DNA of 64,000 nt from Enterococcus termitis (lineage in GTDB: Bacteria > Bacillota > Bacilli > Lactobacillales > Enterococcaceae), in contig NZ_MIJY01000012.1 in assembly GCF_001730305.1 (NCBI RefSeq), positions 1-64,000 on the forward strand, written 5' to 3'. This document shows, in pieces, positions 9,381 through 18,075 of the stretch (within the stretch, counting starts at the first letter, position 1; the number at the start of each line of letters is the position of its first letter). The notes below the pieces were generated by a model. The model had not been told where the DNA came from. It searched no databases and was given only the letters and a program-made list of their open reading frames with translations. A program made the position numbers and the translations under genes.

Positions 9381-9959
9381 TTATTCTAGCTCAGAAAAAT
9401 CATGATTGATAATTTCTAGCAATTTAAAAGAATCACCTGTACATTCAAATTTCAAAATACAGCAATTTCCTAATCGGTCTTTTTGGTCTACCTCACTTGT
9501 ATGCGCCCAATTTCGCATAAATTGTCGACACGCAGCTCCATGAGATACTGCTAGAACTGTTTCTCCCGCTTCTTTCATGATTTCCATTAAGGCTTCAGAC
9601 ACTCGTTTTCTAAACTGAAACTCCTCTTCACCGCCATATGCAACGAAAAAATCACCATAAGGTAAAGCTGGATTCAATGATTCACTTTCTGATTCGAAGC
9701 GCCCAAAGTTCCATTCTTTCAAGCCTTTCACTCTATCGTAGGGCATAGAAGTCACTTGCTCTAAGGTATCACTAGCGCGTTCAGAAGTAGAGGCATATGC
9801 GCTATCAAAAGTGATATCGTGTTCCTTAAAATAATTCCCGGCGATTTGCGCTTGTTTGATACCTTTTTCTGTAAGCGGCGAATCACACCAACCTTGGATC
9901 TTTTTCTGTTGGTTAAACAACGTTTCTCCATGTCTCATCAAATACAATGTTTTTGTCAT
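9381..9959 (-). CDS. Histidine phosphatase family protein
   Basis: The protein (192 residues) starts MTKTLYLMRHGETLFNQQ. RHGE carries the phospho-accepting histidine, and AVSHGAACRQF carries the second catalytic histidine of this superfamily. It is related to phosphoglycerate-mutase-like phosphatases such as GpmB/CobC/PhoE. The acidic insert ESESESLN gives no substrate clue. It is the first gene of a two-gene unit with merR and is preceded by the 19-bp-spacer promoter at 9992-10022, so it belongs to the local MerR regulon. The activity is most likely phosphatase rather than mutase, by inference from length and context. Confidence 0.85.
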   Translation of the reverse strand: MTKTLYLMRHGETLFNQQKKIQGWCDSPLTEKGIKQAQIAGNYFKEHDITFDSAYASTSERASDTLEQVTSMPYDRVKGLKEWNFGRFESESESLNPALPYGDFFVAYGGEEEFQFRKRVSEALMEIMKEAGETVLAVSHGAACRQFMRNWAHTSEVDQKDRLGNCCILKFECTGDSFKLLEIINHDFSELE

Positions 9960-9991
9960 GCCTTTCGACCTCGTTTCTATTCATTGTATTT

Positions 9992-10022
9992 ATCATAAAC
10001 CATGAAGTGAACTCCAAGGCAA
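9992..10022 (-). promoter_or_regulatory. MerR-type promoter of the phosphatase-merR unit
   Basis: A minus-strand -35 TTGCCT (10022-10017) and -10 TATGAT (9997-9992) are 19 bp apart. The spacer TGGAGTTCACTTCATGGTT closely resembles that of the promoter at 8898-8928. Shared spacing and dyad suggest control of both units by the MerR protein encoded between them. Confidence 0.7.
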
Positions 10023-10024
10023 GC

Positions 10025-10053
10025 AAAAAAAGGCTGAAAGATTCAATTTCAGC
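10025..10053 (-). terminator. Intrinsic terminator after the YdeI-like gene
   Basis: Read leftward, GCTGAAA (10053-10047) pairs with TTTCAGC (10039-10033) and a run of T residues follows to 10025. It ends transcription of the YdeI-like gene just before the MerR-type promoter. Confidence 0.75.
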
Positions 10054-10635
10054 TTAGCTTTCATTCGATTTTTCAAGTAAGCGCCCTTCATCATGCCATT
10101 TGCCGTACATTTTTCCATTTTTTGTTTGTTCAATAAATTTGTCTAACCGCTTTTCAAACAGCTCTGGTTGCGCTTTGTAATTTTGGATCGTATCGATGCG
10201 AATACGGCGATACAGCTCTGGAAAACACAAAAAATTCTCATAGATTTCCGGCTCCTCTTTTAGACGTGCTAAGATCGTTTCTTCAATTTTAAATGAAGTT
10301 TCTTTCATATCCGGCAACACACTTCTGCCCTGTTCTGTCATCAATCCAACTCGTTCTAAACGACGAACGCGTTCTTTATTTAATTCCGTCCATGAACTTT
10401 TCTTTGCTCTTGGAGACAATCGCTGTGCGGTTTCTGTTTCAGATACTTTCTTTTTAATACCATCGATCCAGCCAAAACAAAGTGCTTCTTCTACTGCATC
10501 TAAATACTGAATTTTATCAGGTTCTGGTTTAACACTTACAATAATCCAGCAATATTTTTGAGTATTACTATTTACTTTTAGCCACTGACGTAACTCCTGT
10601 CTAGTCGTTATCGTTAATAGATTATCGATTTCCAT
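10054..10635 (-). CDS. YdeI/OmpD-associated family protein
   Basis: The protein has 193 residues. The segments CWIIVSVKP, YLDAVEEALCFGWIDGIKKK and RLSPRAKKSSWTELNKERVRRL are the conserved core of the YdeI family. Members are small soluble proteins linked in some bacteria to resistance to antimicrobial peptides or bacteriocins, but the biochemistry is unclear. It ends in a terminator and begins 17 bases after a WYL-domain regulator gene, so the two are likely cotranscribed. That pairing suggests regulation by the WYL protein. Confidence 0.82.
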   Translation of the reverse strand: MEIDNLLTITTRQELRQWLKVNSNTQKYCWIIVSVKPEPDKIQYLDAVEEALCFGWIDGIKKKVSETETAQRLSPRAKKSSWTELNKERVRRLERVGLMTEQGRSVLPDMKETSFKIEETILARLKEEPEIYENFLCFPELYRRIRIDTIQNYKAQPELFEKRLDKFIEQTKNGKMYGKWHDEGRLLEKSNES

Positions 10636-10652
10636 CTATTTTGTTTCCTTTC

Positions 10653-11582
10653 TTATATTGATTCATTATAAGTCTGAGTAAGTTTGACGATTTCCTGTTG
10701 GTGCAATGCTCTCAACTCAGCTGGCTCAATCACTTGTACACCATTACCGAACATTAACAAAAATGGCAAAATCGTCTTTTGCTGATTCGCATAAAGTTTG
10801 ACGTCGATGTGATCTGCTTTCACTTGGATCTCGGACTCAGTGTAGTAATCATAGAGTTTTCCTAAATCTTCTTTTCTAAAGCGTAACTGAATGACACTGC
10901 CCGATGTCTCTATTGTATTTTTCTTTGGTCGATCAGCTACTATAAAAGTTGTCTCTTGAATATTTAGCTGACGGATTCGAGTAATTTTGAAATATCTGAA
11001 TGCCTCACGCTTTTCACAAAAGGAATAGATATACCAACTACCATTCATCAGCATCACTTCATACGGATGTATCAGTCGCTTGGTTTGATCACCGTTATTA
11101 TCCACATAGTCGATCTGTATCTTTTGATGGTTCTTCAGAGCTACATTGATTTGATTGATTTTACTTTTAGTTTGCTGTTCAATCTCTGGTCGATGCATGG
11201 TTGGAGAGTCAAATGAAAACTGATGGCTTATTGTAGTATCTGCGCTAGTCGACTGTTGCAGCAATTCCATTTTTTCTTTGATCGTATTTTGCTGATCATA
11301 AATCCCAAACAGACCTTCTTTGACAGCCAACGCATGAATGATCGCTTGCTTTTCTTCACCGCTATAAGTGTATGTACGTAATTTAAAGGAATCCATCAGC
11401 GAGAAGCCACCCATTCGTCCAGGATAGGAGACGATAGGAAACCCCGCCAGTTCAATCGTTTCGATGTCTCTAAAAATAGTTCGTTTCGTTACGGCAAAGC
11501 GATCCGCTAATTGCGCTGTCGACACGCGATCATTTTCCAAAAGCAGCACGATGATTCCTAATATCCGTTCAATCTTTTTCAT
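10653..11582 (-). CDS. HTH/WYL-domain transcriptional regulator (YafY-like)
   Basis: From ATG 11582 (AAGGTG 8 bases upstream) the protein has 309 residues. An N-terminal HTH_11 domain (MKKIERILGIIVLLLEND, then STAQLADRFAVTKRTIFRDI) is followed by a WYL domain around NGSWYIYSFCEKREAFRYFKI. WYL regulators sense nucleic acids or nucleotides or act as general repressors. This one heads a two-gene unit with the YdeI-like gene. A GTG start at 11591 is possible but overlaps the ribosome site. The target is most likely its own operon, by inference. Confidence 0.87.
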   Translation of the reverse strand: MKKIERILGIIVLLLENDRVSTAQLADRFAVTKRTIFRDIETIELAGFPIVSYPGRMGGFSLMDSFKLRTYTYSGEEKQAIIHALAVKEGLFGIYDQQNTIKEKMELLQQSTSADTTISHQFSFDSPTMHRPEIEQQTKSKINQINVALKNHQKIQIDYVDNNGDQTKRLIHPYEVMLMNGSWYIYSFCEKREAFRYFKITRIRQLNIQETTFIVADRPKKNTIETSGSVIQLRFRKEDLGKLYDYYTESEIQVKADHIDVKLYANQQKTILPFLLMFGNGVQVIEPAELRALHQQEIVKLTQTYNESI

Positions 11583-11667
11583 TGTTCTCACCTTTTTATC
11601 TACACTTATTTTGTATAAAAAAGGACAAAATCAGTTAGTTATCACCGATTCCATCCCTATTTCTTTA

Positions 11668-12165
11668 CTATAAATCCCGATATTTGATTGCTAATCCTTT
11701 TAAGAAATTCCTCGCATAACGATCTTTGCATTCTTTATAGTTTCGGTGTCCTTCTTTTCGAAGAATCGCACTCAATTCACTATCAGAAGCATAAACGCCG
11801 GCTAAACGTAATACGTCCAACATCTCATCACTAGTAAGCGCTAAAGCAATCTTCACTTTTTTTAGCATCACATTGTTAACGTTACGTTGGCTGGTAATCA
11901 AAAACGTTGGTTTAGGAGCTACACCATTTTTGACTGGCGCTTTCCCTCGTTTAAAGGTAATCAGTCCATTTAAAAAAGCCTCCAATGTCCGATTATCACA
12001 AACCGCATCGCGTGGAAGTTCATCTTCTTCATTTTGTTTCGTTAATAATACTCGTAACTCTTCTCTTGTGATTTCTAGATCACCTAATTTAAAAATCTTG
12101 ATCATGTCGGTATCTTTAATATCCAATGCATAGCGTAAACGAATCAGTATATCATTATTGTTCAT
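11668..12165 (-). CDS. DUF1456 family protein (YehS-like)
   Basis: From ATG 12165 (GGAGG five bases upstream) the protein is 165 residues. It contains two copies of a helical unit: NNNDILIRLRYALDIKDTDM with FKLGDLEITREEL, and NNVMLKKVKIALALTSDEM with LRLAGVYASDSEL. This duplication is the hallmark of DUF1456. The function is unknown, although the repeated fold may bind nucleic acid or protein. The frame remains open upstream to 12228, but that extension lacks a ribosome site. It stands alone on the minus strand. Confidence 0.83.
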   Translation of the reverse strand: MNNNDILIRLRYALDIKDTDMIKIFKLGDLEITREELRVLLTKQNEEDELPRDAVCDNRTLEAFLNGLITFKRGKAPVKNGVAPKPTFLITSQRNVNNVMLKKVKIALALTSDEMLDVLRLAGVYASDSELSAILRKEGHRNYKECKDRYARNFLKGLAIKYRDL

Positions 12166-12270
12166 CTTTTTCCTCCAGAAACAGTTTCTTCGTCTCTTTA
12201 GTATAAAGGTTTCTTTCAGAGAATGCATTAATTTGTTTTAGCTTTAGACAATCTTCTTTAACGTTCGACT

Positions 12271-12693
12271 CTACTCACCGTATACTAAATTCCAGTAATT
12301 CTCTGTGTCTGTTACCTCATCGACAAGTTTCCAGCCTTCTTTTTTATAAAAGGCTAAGGCACTTGTGTTTTTTGATACACATTTCAATTTCAGCGGCAAA
12401 GGCAAATAGCCTTTAGCTTCTTCCAACAAAAGATGCCCAACACCAGTTCCTTTCCATGCCCAATCAACAAATAAACAATGAATAAAGCTGTCAGGAGCGT
12501 ATAGTGAAATAAAGCCTACAGGACTTCCATTACTTTCCGCTACTAAAATAATTTCTTCCTCTGTATCTTTATCAAAATCTGCCAATTCAAAATTTTTGGG
12601 GTCTATCCACTCAAATGTTTTTATTCTAGTTTCTAAATAGATTTTTCTTAGCTTGGGTACATCTTGTTTCGTCATTTCTCTTACAACTATCAT
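12271..12693 (-). CDS. GNAT family N-acetyltransferase
   Basis: With the start at ATG 12693, behind GGGGAGGAACGCC, the protein has 140 residues. It shows the GNAT layout: MIVVREMTKQDVPKLRKIYL, then the beta strand VGFISLY, the acetyl-CoA loop WKGTGVGHLLLEEAK and the C-terminal NTSALAFYKKEGWKLV. Such enzymes acetylate amines on small molecules or proteins. No substrate is evident. The longer open frame to 12723 adds residues unlike the family. Confidence 0.87.
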   Translation of the reverse strand: MIVVREMTKQDVPKLRKIYLETRIKTFEWIDPKNFELADFDKDTEEEIILVAESNGSPVGFISLYAPDSFIHCLFVDWAWKGTGVGHLLLEEAKGYLPLPLKLKCVSKNTSALAFYKKEGWKLVDEVTDTENYWNLVYGE

Positions 12694-12756
12694 GGCGTTC
12701 CTCCCCTTAATTGTATGTTTCATGATTAGTTAAAAAACCGATAAATAATTAATCTA

Positions 12757-12805
12757 ATAAAAAAAACAGATTGAAAAATGACCATTGTCTGCTTTTTCAA
12801 CCTGT
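12757..12805 (-). terminator. Intrinsic terminator after oppA-like gene
   Basis: Read leftward, ACAGGTTGAAAAA (12805-12793) pairs with TTTTTCAATCTGT (12778-12766) with one mismatch. Eight or more T residues follow. It closes the ald-M42-oppA operon. Confidence 0.85.
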
Positions 12806-12829
12806 CTTTTTGGTTTCCTTTCGAAACAA

Positions 12830-14461
12830 TTATTTCACTGAAACATTTTTATAGTACGGTGCACCAATTGCCCGATAGACCAATCCTTCTACTCGGTCAT
12901 TCACTAAAAATGCTTCTGAAGCTTGGTATAGTGGTGTTACTGGTGAATTATCCATCAATACTTTTTGCGCATCCAATAATGTATCCCAACGTTTTTCATT
13001 CTCAGTTGCATACGTCGTTGCGGATTCTTGAAGCAACTTATCAAATTCTTCATTACTGAATTTACCGTAATTTTGTTCCCCGCCGGTTCTGAACAGTTGT
13101 AAGAAATCATATGGATCAGCGTATGTCGCTGCCCAACCCGCTAGCACAACATCAAAGTCTCCTTTGCTCATTTGATCTAAACGGTTTTTAAACGGTACAC
13201 TTGAGATTGTTACTTTTAGACCACTTAAGTTTTCAGTCAATAATCCCTGAATATATTCAGACAATTTTTTCGCTGAATCTGTATCAGAGGTTAATAGCGT
13301 GATCGATGCAGAATCAATTCCTAACTCTTTCTTCGCATCTTCCCATAGCTTTTTGCCACCATCGATATCTGTTTTCATCAATGTACCCGCTTCTTCAGCG
13401 AAATCTTTTCCAGTATCTTGGTTAGCGATCCCTTTTGGCACAAATGCTTCAATTGCCATTGACCCATCTTTTAGGATATTTTGGGCGATTTGATCTGAAT
13501 TGATCAGTTTCGTAATTGCATTTCTCGCATTTTTGTTCGCAAATACTTTATTTTCAGTATTGTATTGTAAATAAGAGGTTGATGGATAGATACGCGTCAC
13601 TAGTTCTGGGTTTTCTTTTTCTTGGTCCACGTACTCACCTTTGATCGGAGCAATATCTGTTTCCCCACCCTTGAATAGGTTCACGTTGGTTCCGATTTCT
13701 TTACTTACTTGCACGTTGACCTCGTCTAATTTAACTTTATCTGCGTTTCTGTAGCTATCGTTTTTGATGTAATTCCATGTAATACTTGTTCCATCCCAAT
13801 CAGCAAGAGTAAATGGTCCATTATAGATCATATTATCACTGTTTGTTCCGTAATCTTTTCCTTTTTCTTCAACAAATTTTTCATTTAATGGATAGAATGT
13901 TGGTTTTGCTAAAAGAGAAGATAAATAAGGGATTGGGTACTCTAAATTGATTTCTAAGGTATAATCGTCTAACGCTTTTACTCCTAGGTCAGAAGCAGGT
14001 TTTTCTCCTTTAGAAATCGCCGTATAATTTTCAAACCCATCAAATAGGTAGGCATACTCTGATCCTGTTTGCGGATCAACCGTGCGCTTCCATGAATACA
14101 CGAAGTCGTTAGCTGTCACAGGATCACCGTTACTCCATTTTGCATCATCACGTAATTTGATTGTATATGTCTTTCCATCGTTTGTTGGTGTGACAACTTC
14201 CTCAGCGATTGCTGGTGCTGATGTGCTATCATCTGCAAACTCGTATAACCCTTCCATCACTTGGCTGATTGCAGAAAAGCTCACAACATCTGTTGCCTGT
14301 GAAATATCCATTGTTGGTAACTCAGCACTCTCTAATACCTTCAGAACTTGTTTTTTGTCTCCAGATGCATCATCTTTATTATTCCCTGAGCCACATGCTG
14401 CTAATGATAAAACCAATGCACTGGCTGCTACTGTTGTCAGTGCCCACTTTTTCATGTTCAT
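12830..14461 (-). CDS. Peptide ABC transporter substrate-binding lipoprotein (OppA family)
   Basis: This is a 543-residue lipoprotein. The signal MNMKKWALTTVAASALVLSL ends in the lipobox LAAC, which places Cys23 as the lipidated residue. The body matches the SBP_bac_5/OppA family (ELPTMDISQATDVVSF; TIKLRDDAKWSNGDPVTANDFVYSW). It captures oligopeptides at the membrane. No permease or ATPase genes are adjacent, so it must work with an Opp system encoded elsewhere or act as a peptide or pheromone receptor, as PrgZ/TraC-type proteins do in enterococci. It is the third gene of an operon with ald and an M42 aminopeptidase. The ribosome site is GGGGGAAAACAACA. Confidence 0.9.
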   Translation of the reverse strand: MNMKKWALTTVAASALVLSLAACGSGNNKDDASGDKKQVLKVLESAELPTMDISQATDVVSFSAISQVMEGLYEFADDSTSAPAIAEEVVTPTNDGKTYTIKLRDDAKWSNGDPVTANDFVYSWKRTVDPQTGSEYAYLFDGFENYTAISKGEKPASDLGVKALDDYTLEINLEYPIPYLSSLLAKPTFYPLNEKFVEEKGKDYGTNSDNMIYNGPFTLADWDGTSITWNYIKNDSYRNADKVKLDEVNVQVSKEIGTNVNLFKGGETDIAPIKGEYVDQEKENPELVTRIYPSTSYLQYNTENKVFANKNARNAITKLINSDQIAQNILKDGSMAIEAFVPKGIANQDTGKDFAEEAGTLMKTDIDGGKKLWEDAKKELGIDSASITLLTSDTDSAKKLSEYIQGLLTENLSGLKVTISSVPFKNRLDQMSKGDFDVVLAGWAATYADPYDFLQLFRTGGEQNYGKFSNEEFDKLLQESATTYATENEKRWDTLLDAQKVLMDNSPVTPLYQASEAFLVNDRVEGLVYRAIGAPYYKNVSVK

Positions 14462-14491
14462 TGTTGTTTTCCCCCTATTTTCATTTTATGA

Positions 14492-15574
14492 TCAAAAGCT
14501 GTCGATAATCGTCTGATCTAACTCATTGACGATTACGACTGCTAACTGATACGCTGCTTCATAATCCTGATATGCGACATAGCCATAGTGAGTGTGTGCA
14601 TAACGGACAGGTACACCGATAACGATTGCGGGTACTCCTTTGTTTGTTAAGTTGATGATTGCACCATTTGTTCCGCCACCTTTTCTGACTGAACTTTGCA
14701 TTGGTATGCCATATTTTTCGGCGGTTTCTTTTGCAAAGCGCTGAAAGCGCGGATTCGTTATCATAGACACATCAAAGTTCCTTAACATCGGTCCTCTTTT
14801 TAAACCTGACTGGATCATGTATTCTTCTGAAAATGTATCATCTGCTGGACAACCTTCAAATACAATTGCTAAATCTGGTTTGACATTATTCATTGCAACT
14901 GTTGCACCGCGTTCACCGACTTCTTCTTGCGCGGTCATCGTCCCAATTAGGTTGAATGCAGATTCTTTTTTTGAAAGCTCTTGTAACGTTTCTAACAGAC
15001 ACGCACAACCGATTCGACAGTCAAATGCTTTGCCGATCATGACATCCATTGTCTCTAAGTAGTCAAAAGCGACATCCGGGATCACAGGATCACCGATTGC
15101 AATATTCAGTTTTTCAGTCACCTCTTTGGCACTGATACAGCCGACATCAATCACCATGTCATCAATAGTTTGTGTCTCTTTACGTTCCGCATCTGTCATA
15201 AAGTGCGGCGGTTTGCTGGCGATGATTCCTGGAATTTCTGTACCATCTGCTGTCTTAATACGTACACGGTGTGCTGGGATCGTATTGGGTACCCAGCCGC
15301 CTAATGGTAAGAAGCGCAATGTGCCATTTGGTTTGATCGCTTGCACAATAAAGCCAACTTCATCACTATGTGCATCAAACAAAATCGTTGGTCTGTCTTT
15401 CTTGTGTTCCCCAACCCTCATGTAAACGTTTCGGATATGATCTTCTTCAACTTGTGCAAATGAAGCCGAAAATTCTTTAGCGATTGCCACAACTTCGTCT
15501 TCGAAGCCTGAAACACCTGAAGCATTTGATAGTTTTTCGATTAACTGTAAAGATTCTTGTTTCACCATAGCCAT
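14492..15574 (-). CDS. M42 family metallopeptidase (glutamyl/leucyl aminopeptidase type)
   Basis: About 360 residues from ATG 15574; ATG 15568 is equally possible, both behind AGAGGA. The zinc-ligand segments of M42 peptidases are visible: LFDAHSDEVGF, DCRIGCA, TAQEEVGERGA with the catalytic glutamates, and IVFEGCPADD. These cytoplasmic dodecameric aminopeptidases trim N-terminal residues from peptides. It lies 27 bases after ald and 30 bases before the OppA-like gene. The three would import peptides, release amino acids and deaminate alanine. Confidence 0.9.
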   Translation of the reverse strand: MAMVKQESLQLIEKLSNASGVSGFEDEVVAIAKEFSASFAQVEEDHIRNVYMRVGEHKKDRPTILFDAHSDEVGFIVQAIKPNGTLRFLPLGGWVPNTIPAHRVRIKTADGTEIPGIIASKPPHFMTDAERKETQTIDDMVIDVGCISAKEVTEKLNIAIGDPVIPDVAFDYLETMDVMIGKAFDCRIGCACLLETLQELSKKESAFNLIGTMTAQEEVGERGATVAMNNVKPDLAIVFEGCPADDTFSEEYMIQSGLKRGPMLRNFDVSMITNPRFQRFAKETAEKYGIPMQSSVRKGGGTNGAIINLTNKGVPAIVIGVPVRYAHTHYGYVAYQDYEAAYQLAVVIVNELDQTIIDSF

Positions 15575-15601
15575 TGTTCCTCTCTTAAAGATAGTCATTT
15601 T

Positions 15602-16714
15602 TTATAAAACAGATTCTACGGAAGTGTACGTCAACTCTAGATCTGTAGCAACAGCTGAATTTGTTAACCTACCGTTCAATGTATTGACTCCTGCTAACAA
15701 CGCTGGGTTTTGCTCAACAGCCGAATTGAAGCCTTTGTTTGCCAGCTCTAAAACATATTTTAAAGTTGCATTGGCTAATGCGAAAGTTGCCGTTTGCGGA
15801 ACAGCTCCCGGCATATTCGCTACGGCATAATGAATCACGCCATATTTTGTATAGGTTGGATGTTCATGCGTGGTCACTTCATCGATTGTCTCAAAAATCC
15901 CGCCCTGATCAATCGCAATATCAATGATCACCGAATGTTCTGGCATGGATTCAACCATTTCCTTCGTTACTAAAACAGGTGCTTTATGCCCCGGAAGTAA
16001 GACTGCACCGATCACAAGATCTGCTGTTTTGACCTCTTCTTGGATATTGAAATGATTGGATACAAGAGTTTTAACTGCTCCGCCAAATTGATTATCGATT
16101 TCCTGCAGTTTTTTGATATTTACATCTAATATCGTCACATCTGCGCCAAGACCTAAAGCAATTTTAGCTGCGTTACAGCCAGAAATACCACCGCCAATTA
16201 TTGTCACTTTTCCTTTTTTCACTCCTGGAACTCCGCCAAGCAAGATACCTTTACCTTCTGGAACTTTTTCTAAAAATTGAGCCCCAATTTGAGCGGCCAA
16301 ACGTCCAGCAATTTCACTCATTGGAGCTAATAGTGGCAGTTCACCTGTTGCTAACTGAACACTTTCATAGGCAATCGTTTTCACTTTACGTTTCATCAAT
16401 TCTTCTGTTAACGGTTTGTTCGCGGCTAAATGGAGATAAGTGAATAGAATCAAGTCTTCTCTTAAATAAGGATATTCTTCTTTTAATGGCTCTTTGACTT
16501 TTAAAACTAGTTCTTGCGCCCACGCTTCTTTTGCTGTTTCAACAATCGTCGCCCCTACTGCGACATATTCTTCATCATGAATCGACGCGCCCAGCCCAGC
16601 ACCTGTTTCAACAAACACATTGTGCCCATGTTTAATTAGATCTAGAACGCCTGCTGCGGGCAATGCCACACGGTTTTCACCATTCTTTATTTCTTTCGGT
16701 ATGCCAATATTCAT
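15602..16714 (-). CDS. ald: Alanine dehydrogenase
   Basis: From ATG 16714 (GAGGGG 8 bases upstream) the protein has 370 residues, the normal length. It begins [19 protein letters not shown] with Arg15. LKVKEP supplies the substrate lysine near residue 74, and [10 protein letters not shown] the catalytic His95. The NAD loop reads [14 protein letters not shown]. The enzyme converts L-alanine and NAD to pyruvate, ammonia and NADH. It heads an operon with an M42 aminopeptidase and OppA, driven by a near-consensus promoter at 16765-16793. The operon looks designed for amino-acid or peptide catabolism. Confidence 0.95.
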   Translation of the reverse strand: MNIGIPKEIKNGENRVALPAAGVLDLIKHGHNVFVETGAGLGASIHDEEYVAVGATIVETAKEAWAQELVLKVKEPLKEEYPYLREDLILFTYLHLAANKPLTEELMKRKVKTIAYESVQLATGELPLLAPMSEIAGRLAAQIGAQFLEKVPEGKGILLGGVPGVKKGKVTIIGGGISGCNAAKIALGLGADVTILDVNIKKLQEIDNQFGGAVKTLVSNHFNIQEEVKTADLVIGAVLLPGHKAPVLVTKEMVESMPEHSVIIDIAIDQGGIFETIDEVTTHEHPTYTKYGVIHYAVANMPGAVPQTATFALANATLKYVLELANKGFNSAVEQNPALLAGVNTLNGRLTNSAVATDLELTYTSVESVL

Positions 16715-16764
16715 CACTCAATCCCCTCTCTTTTCCTTCAATATACTTTTTGGTCCACCTAATG

Positions 16765-16793
16765 ATTATAATTTAATGAAAGTTCAACTGCAA
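16765..16793 (-). promoter_or_regulatory. Sigma-A promoter of the ald operon
   Basis: Minus-strand -35 TTGCAG (16793-16788) and -10 TATAAT (16770-16765) are separated by 17 bp. This gives a near-consensus housekeeping promoter about 50 bases before ald. Confidence 0.75.
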
Positions 16794-16833
16794 TACGTAG
16801 AAAAAAACTTTATTTCCTCTTTAAATTTTAATC

Positions 16834-16876
16834 CAAAAAAACAAACTGGAAGAAAAGACCCTACTTCTCTTCCAGT
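16834..16876 (-). terminator. Intrinsic terminator after lacD
   Basis: Read leftward, AACTGGAAGA (16876-16867) pairs with TCTTCCAGTT (16852-16843), then TTGTTTTTTT follows. It ends lacD transcription before the ald promoter. Confidence 0.85.
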
Positions 16877-16895
16877 TCATTTCATTTAAATATGC

Positions 16896-17885
16896 TTAGC
16901 CTACTTCTACTTTACTACGCCAAGAGGTACCGCAATTATCGACGATTTCATTTAAGGTTTCGATATTTGCTTTTCCTTGTGTAGCAAACCAGTCTCGTCC
17001 TGCGTCTTCCCCTTTAGCAGCAAATGGTTTGACGCCTTCACGCCAAGTTGCCCGTCCGCATAAAACACCGCTAAAGGTTGAGCCTGCTTCTTTAGCAAAT
17101 TTTAATGTTTCTTGAAATAGCTCAGTAGAAACACCAGCACTTAAAAAGATAAATGGTAATTCTGTTAATTCACTTTGCTTCTTGAAATAACCTAATGCTT
17201 CTTTTCGACTATACACAACTTCATCTTCGGTAAAACCTTCAACATAATTCATGTTTACAGGAACTTCCATTTTCAATACATCAATATGGTATTGCGGTTT
17301 AGAAAACTCGATCATTGATTCTAACACTTTATGTGGTTTTACTCGGGCAAAAGCAGCTGATCCAGCATCCAAAATTTCCGTATCATACGTGACGATTTCT
17401 ACGAAAAACGGAATATCTTCACCCAAGCATTCACTACCCAATCGTTCCACAAATACATGCTTTAGATGATTGATCGCTCTAGGTTCATCAGGATCATAAT
17501 AAAGTAAAAACTTGATAGCATCGGCACCTGCTTCTTTCAAACGTGAGACAGACCAATCTTCCAATAAATCGGGCATTCTTCCCGGAGTAGATGCATCATA
17601 CCCTGTTTTTTCATACGCCAACAATAATCCACATGAATTATCACGAACTTTTGTCGCTGGTAATCCATAATCGGGATCTAATAAAATCGCAGATGCATAA
17701 GGCGTCAACTCTTCTGCAGCAACTTTTTTAAAATCAACGATTTCTTCTCCTGTTGCTGTTGTGGCAGCGTCCGCAATCATTTTTTTCAATGATCCACGTT
17801 GATCGATCGCTAATGCTTCGATCAGCCCTTTTTCATTCGACAAACGGTTTAAGGCATCCATTTTTGCTTGACTGATTTTGATCAT
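16896..17885 (-). CDS. lacD: Tagatose 1,6-diphosphate aldolase (LacD)
   Basis: From ATG 17885 (AAAGGAGC nine bases upstream) the protein has 329 residues, the usual LacD length. Diagnostic segments are LIEALAIDQRGSLKKMIADA, SAILLDPDYGLPA, DAIKFLLYYDPDE with the Schiff-base lysine, and FIFLSAGVS. It splits tagatose 1,6-bisphosphate into dihydroxyacetone phosphate and glyceraldehyde 3-phosphate. No other lacABCEFG genes lie nearby, so this is a stand-alone copy. Its divergent neighbour encodes a LacI-type regulator, whose operator lies between them, which suggests local sugar control. The frame stays open to 17996, but the extension overlaps the promoter. Confidence 0.93.
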   Translation of the reverse strand: MIKISQAKMDALNRLSNEKGLIEALAIDQRGSLKKMIADAATTATGEEIVDFKKVAAEELTPYASAILLDPDYGLPATKVRDNSCGLLLAYEKTGYDASTPGRMPDLLEDWSVSRLKEAGADAIKFLLYYDPDEPRAINHLKHVFVERLGSECLGEDIPFFVEIVTYDTEILDAGSAAFARVKPHKVLESMIEFSKPQYHIDVLKMEVPVNMNYVEGFTEDEVVYSRKEALGYFKKQSELTELPFIFLSAGVSTELFQETLKFAKEAGSTFSGVLCGRATWREGVKPFAAKGEDAGRDWFATQGKANIETLNEIVDNCGTSWRSKVEVG

Positions 17886-17933
17886 AGTAACAGCTCCTTT
17901 ATGTCTTTTTGAGGAAAATCCTCTCTTACTCTG

Positions 17934-17962
17934 AGTATACTCTCTCATAGTTAGCAAGACAA
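17934..17962 (-). promoter_or_regulatory. Sigma-A promoter of lacD
   Basis: Minus-strand -35 TTGTCT (17962-17957) and -10 TATACT (17939-17934) are 17 bp apart. A short palindrome GAGGA-AAA-TCCTC lies in the leader at about 17911-17923 and could be an operator. Confidence 0.7.
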
Positions 17963-18017
17963 AAAGAAACCCTTTTTCTACGAATATGCCAGTCAATTAT
18001 TTTTCTAAATATTAGTC

Positions 18018-18046
18018 TTGACCTGATACGCGTTTCATACTTTATA
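18018..18046 (+). promoter_or_regulatory. Promoter with LacI-family operator in its spacer
   Basis: A -35 TTGACC (18018-18023) is followed, 17 bp on, by TTTATA (18041-18046). The spacer holds TGATACGCGTTTCA (18024-18037), a LacI/GalR-type palindrome centred on ACGCGT. Binding there would block RNA polymerase, so the 96-codon gene and the LacI-type regulator are probably autoregulated. Confidence 0.7.
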
Positions 18047-18075
18047 GTAAAAAAAAAGACAGGAGGTAGTGAGTT

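Noticed and set aside
18024-18037. TGATACGCGTTTCA as a CcpA cre site
   Set aside because: The centre is ACGCGT rather than the cre core and several consensus positions fail; a LacI-type autoregulatory operator fits better.
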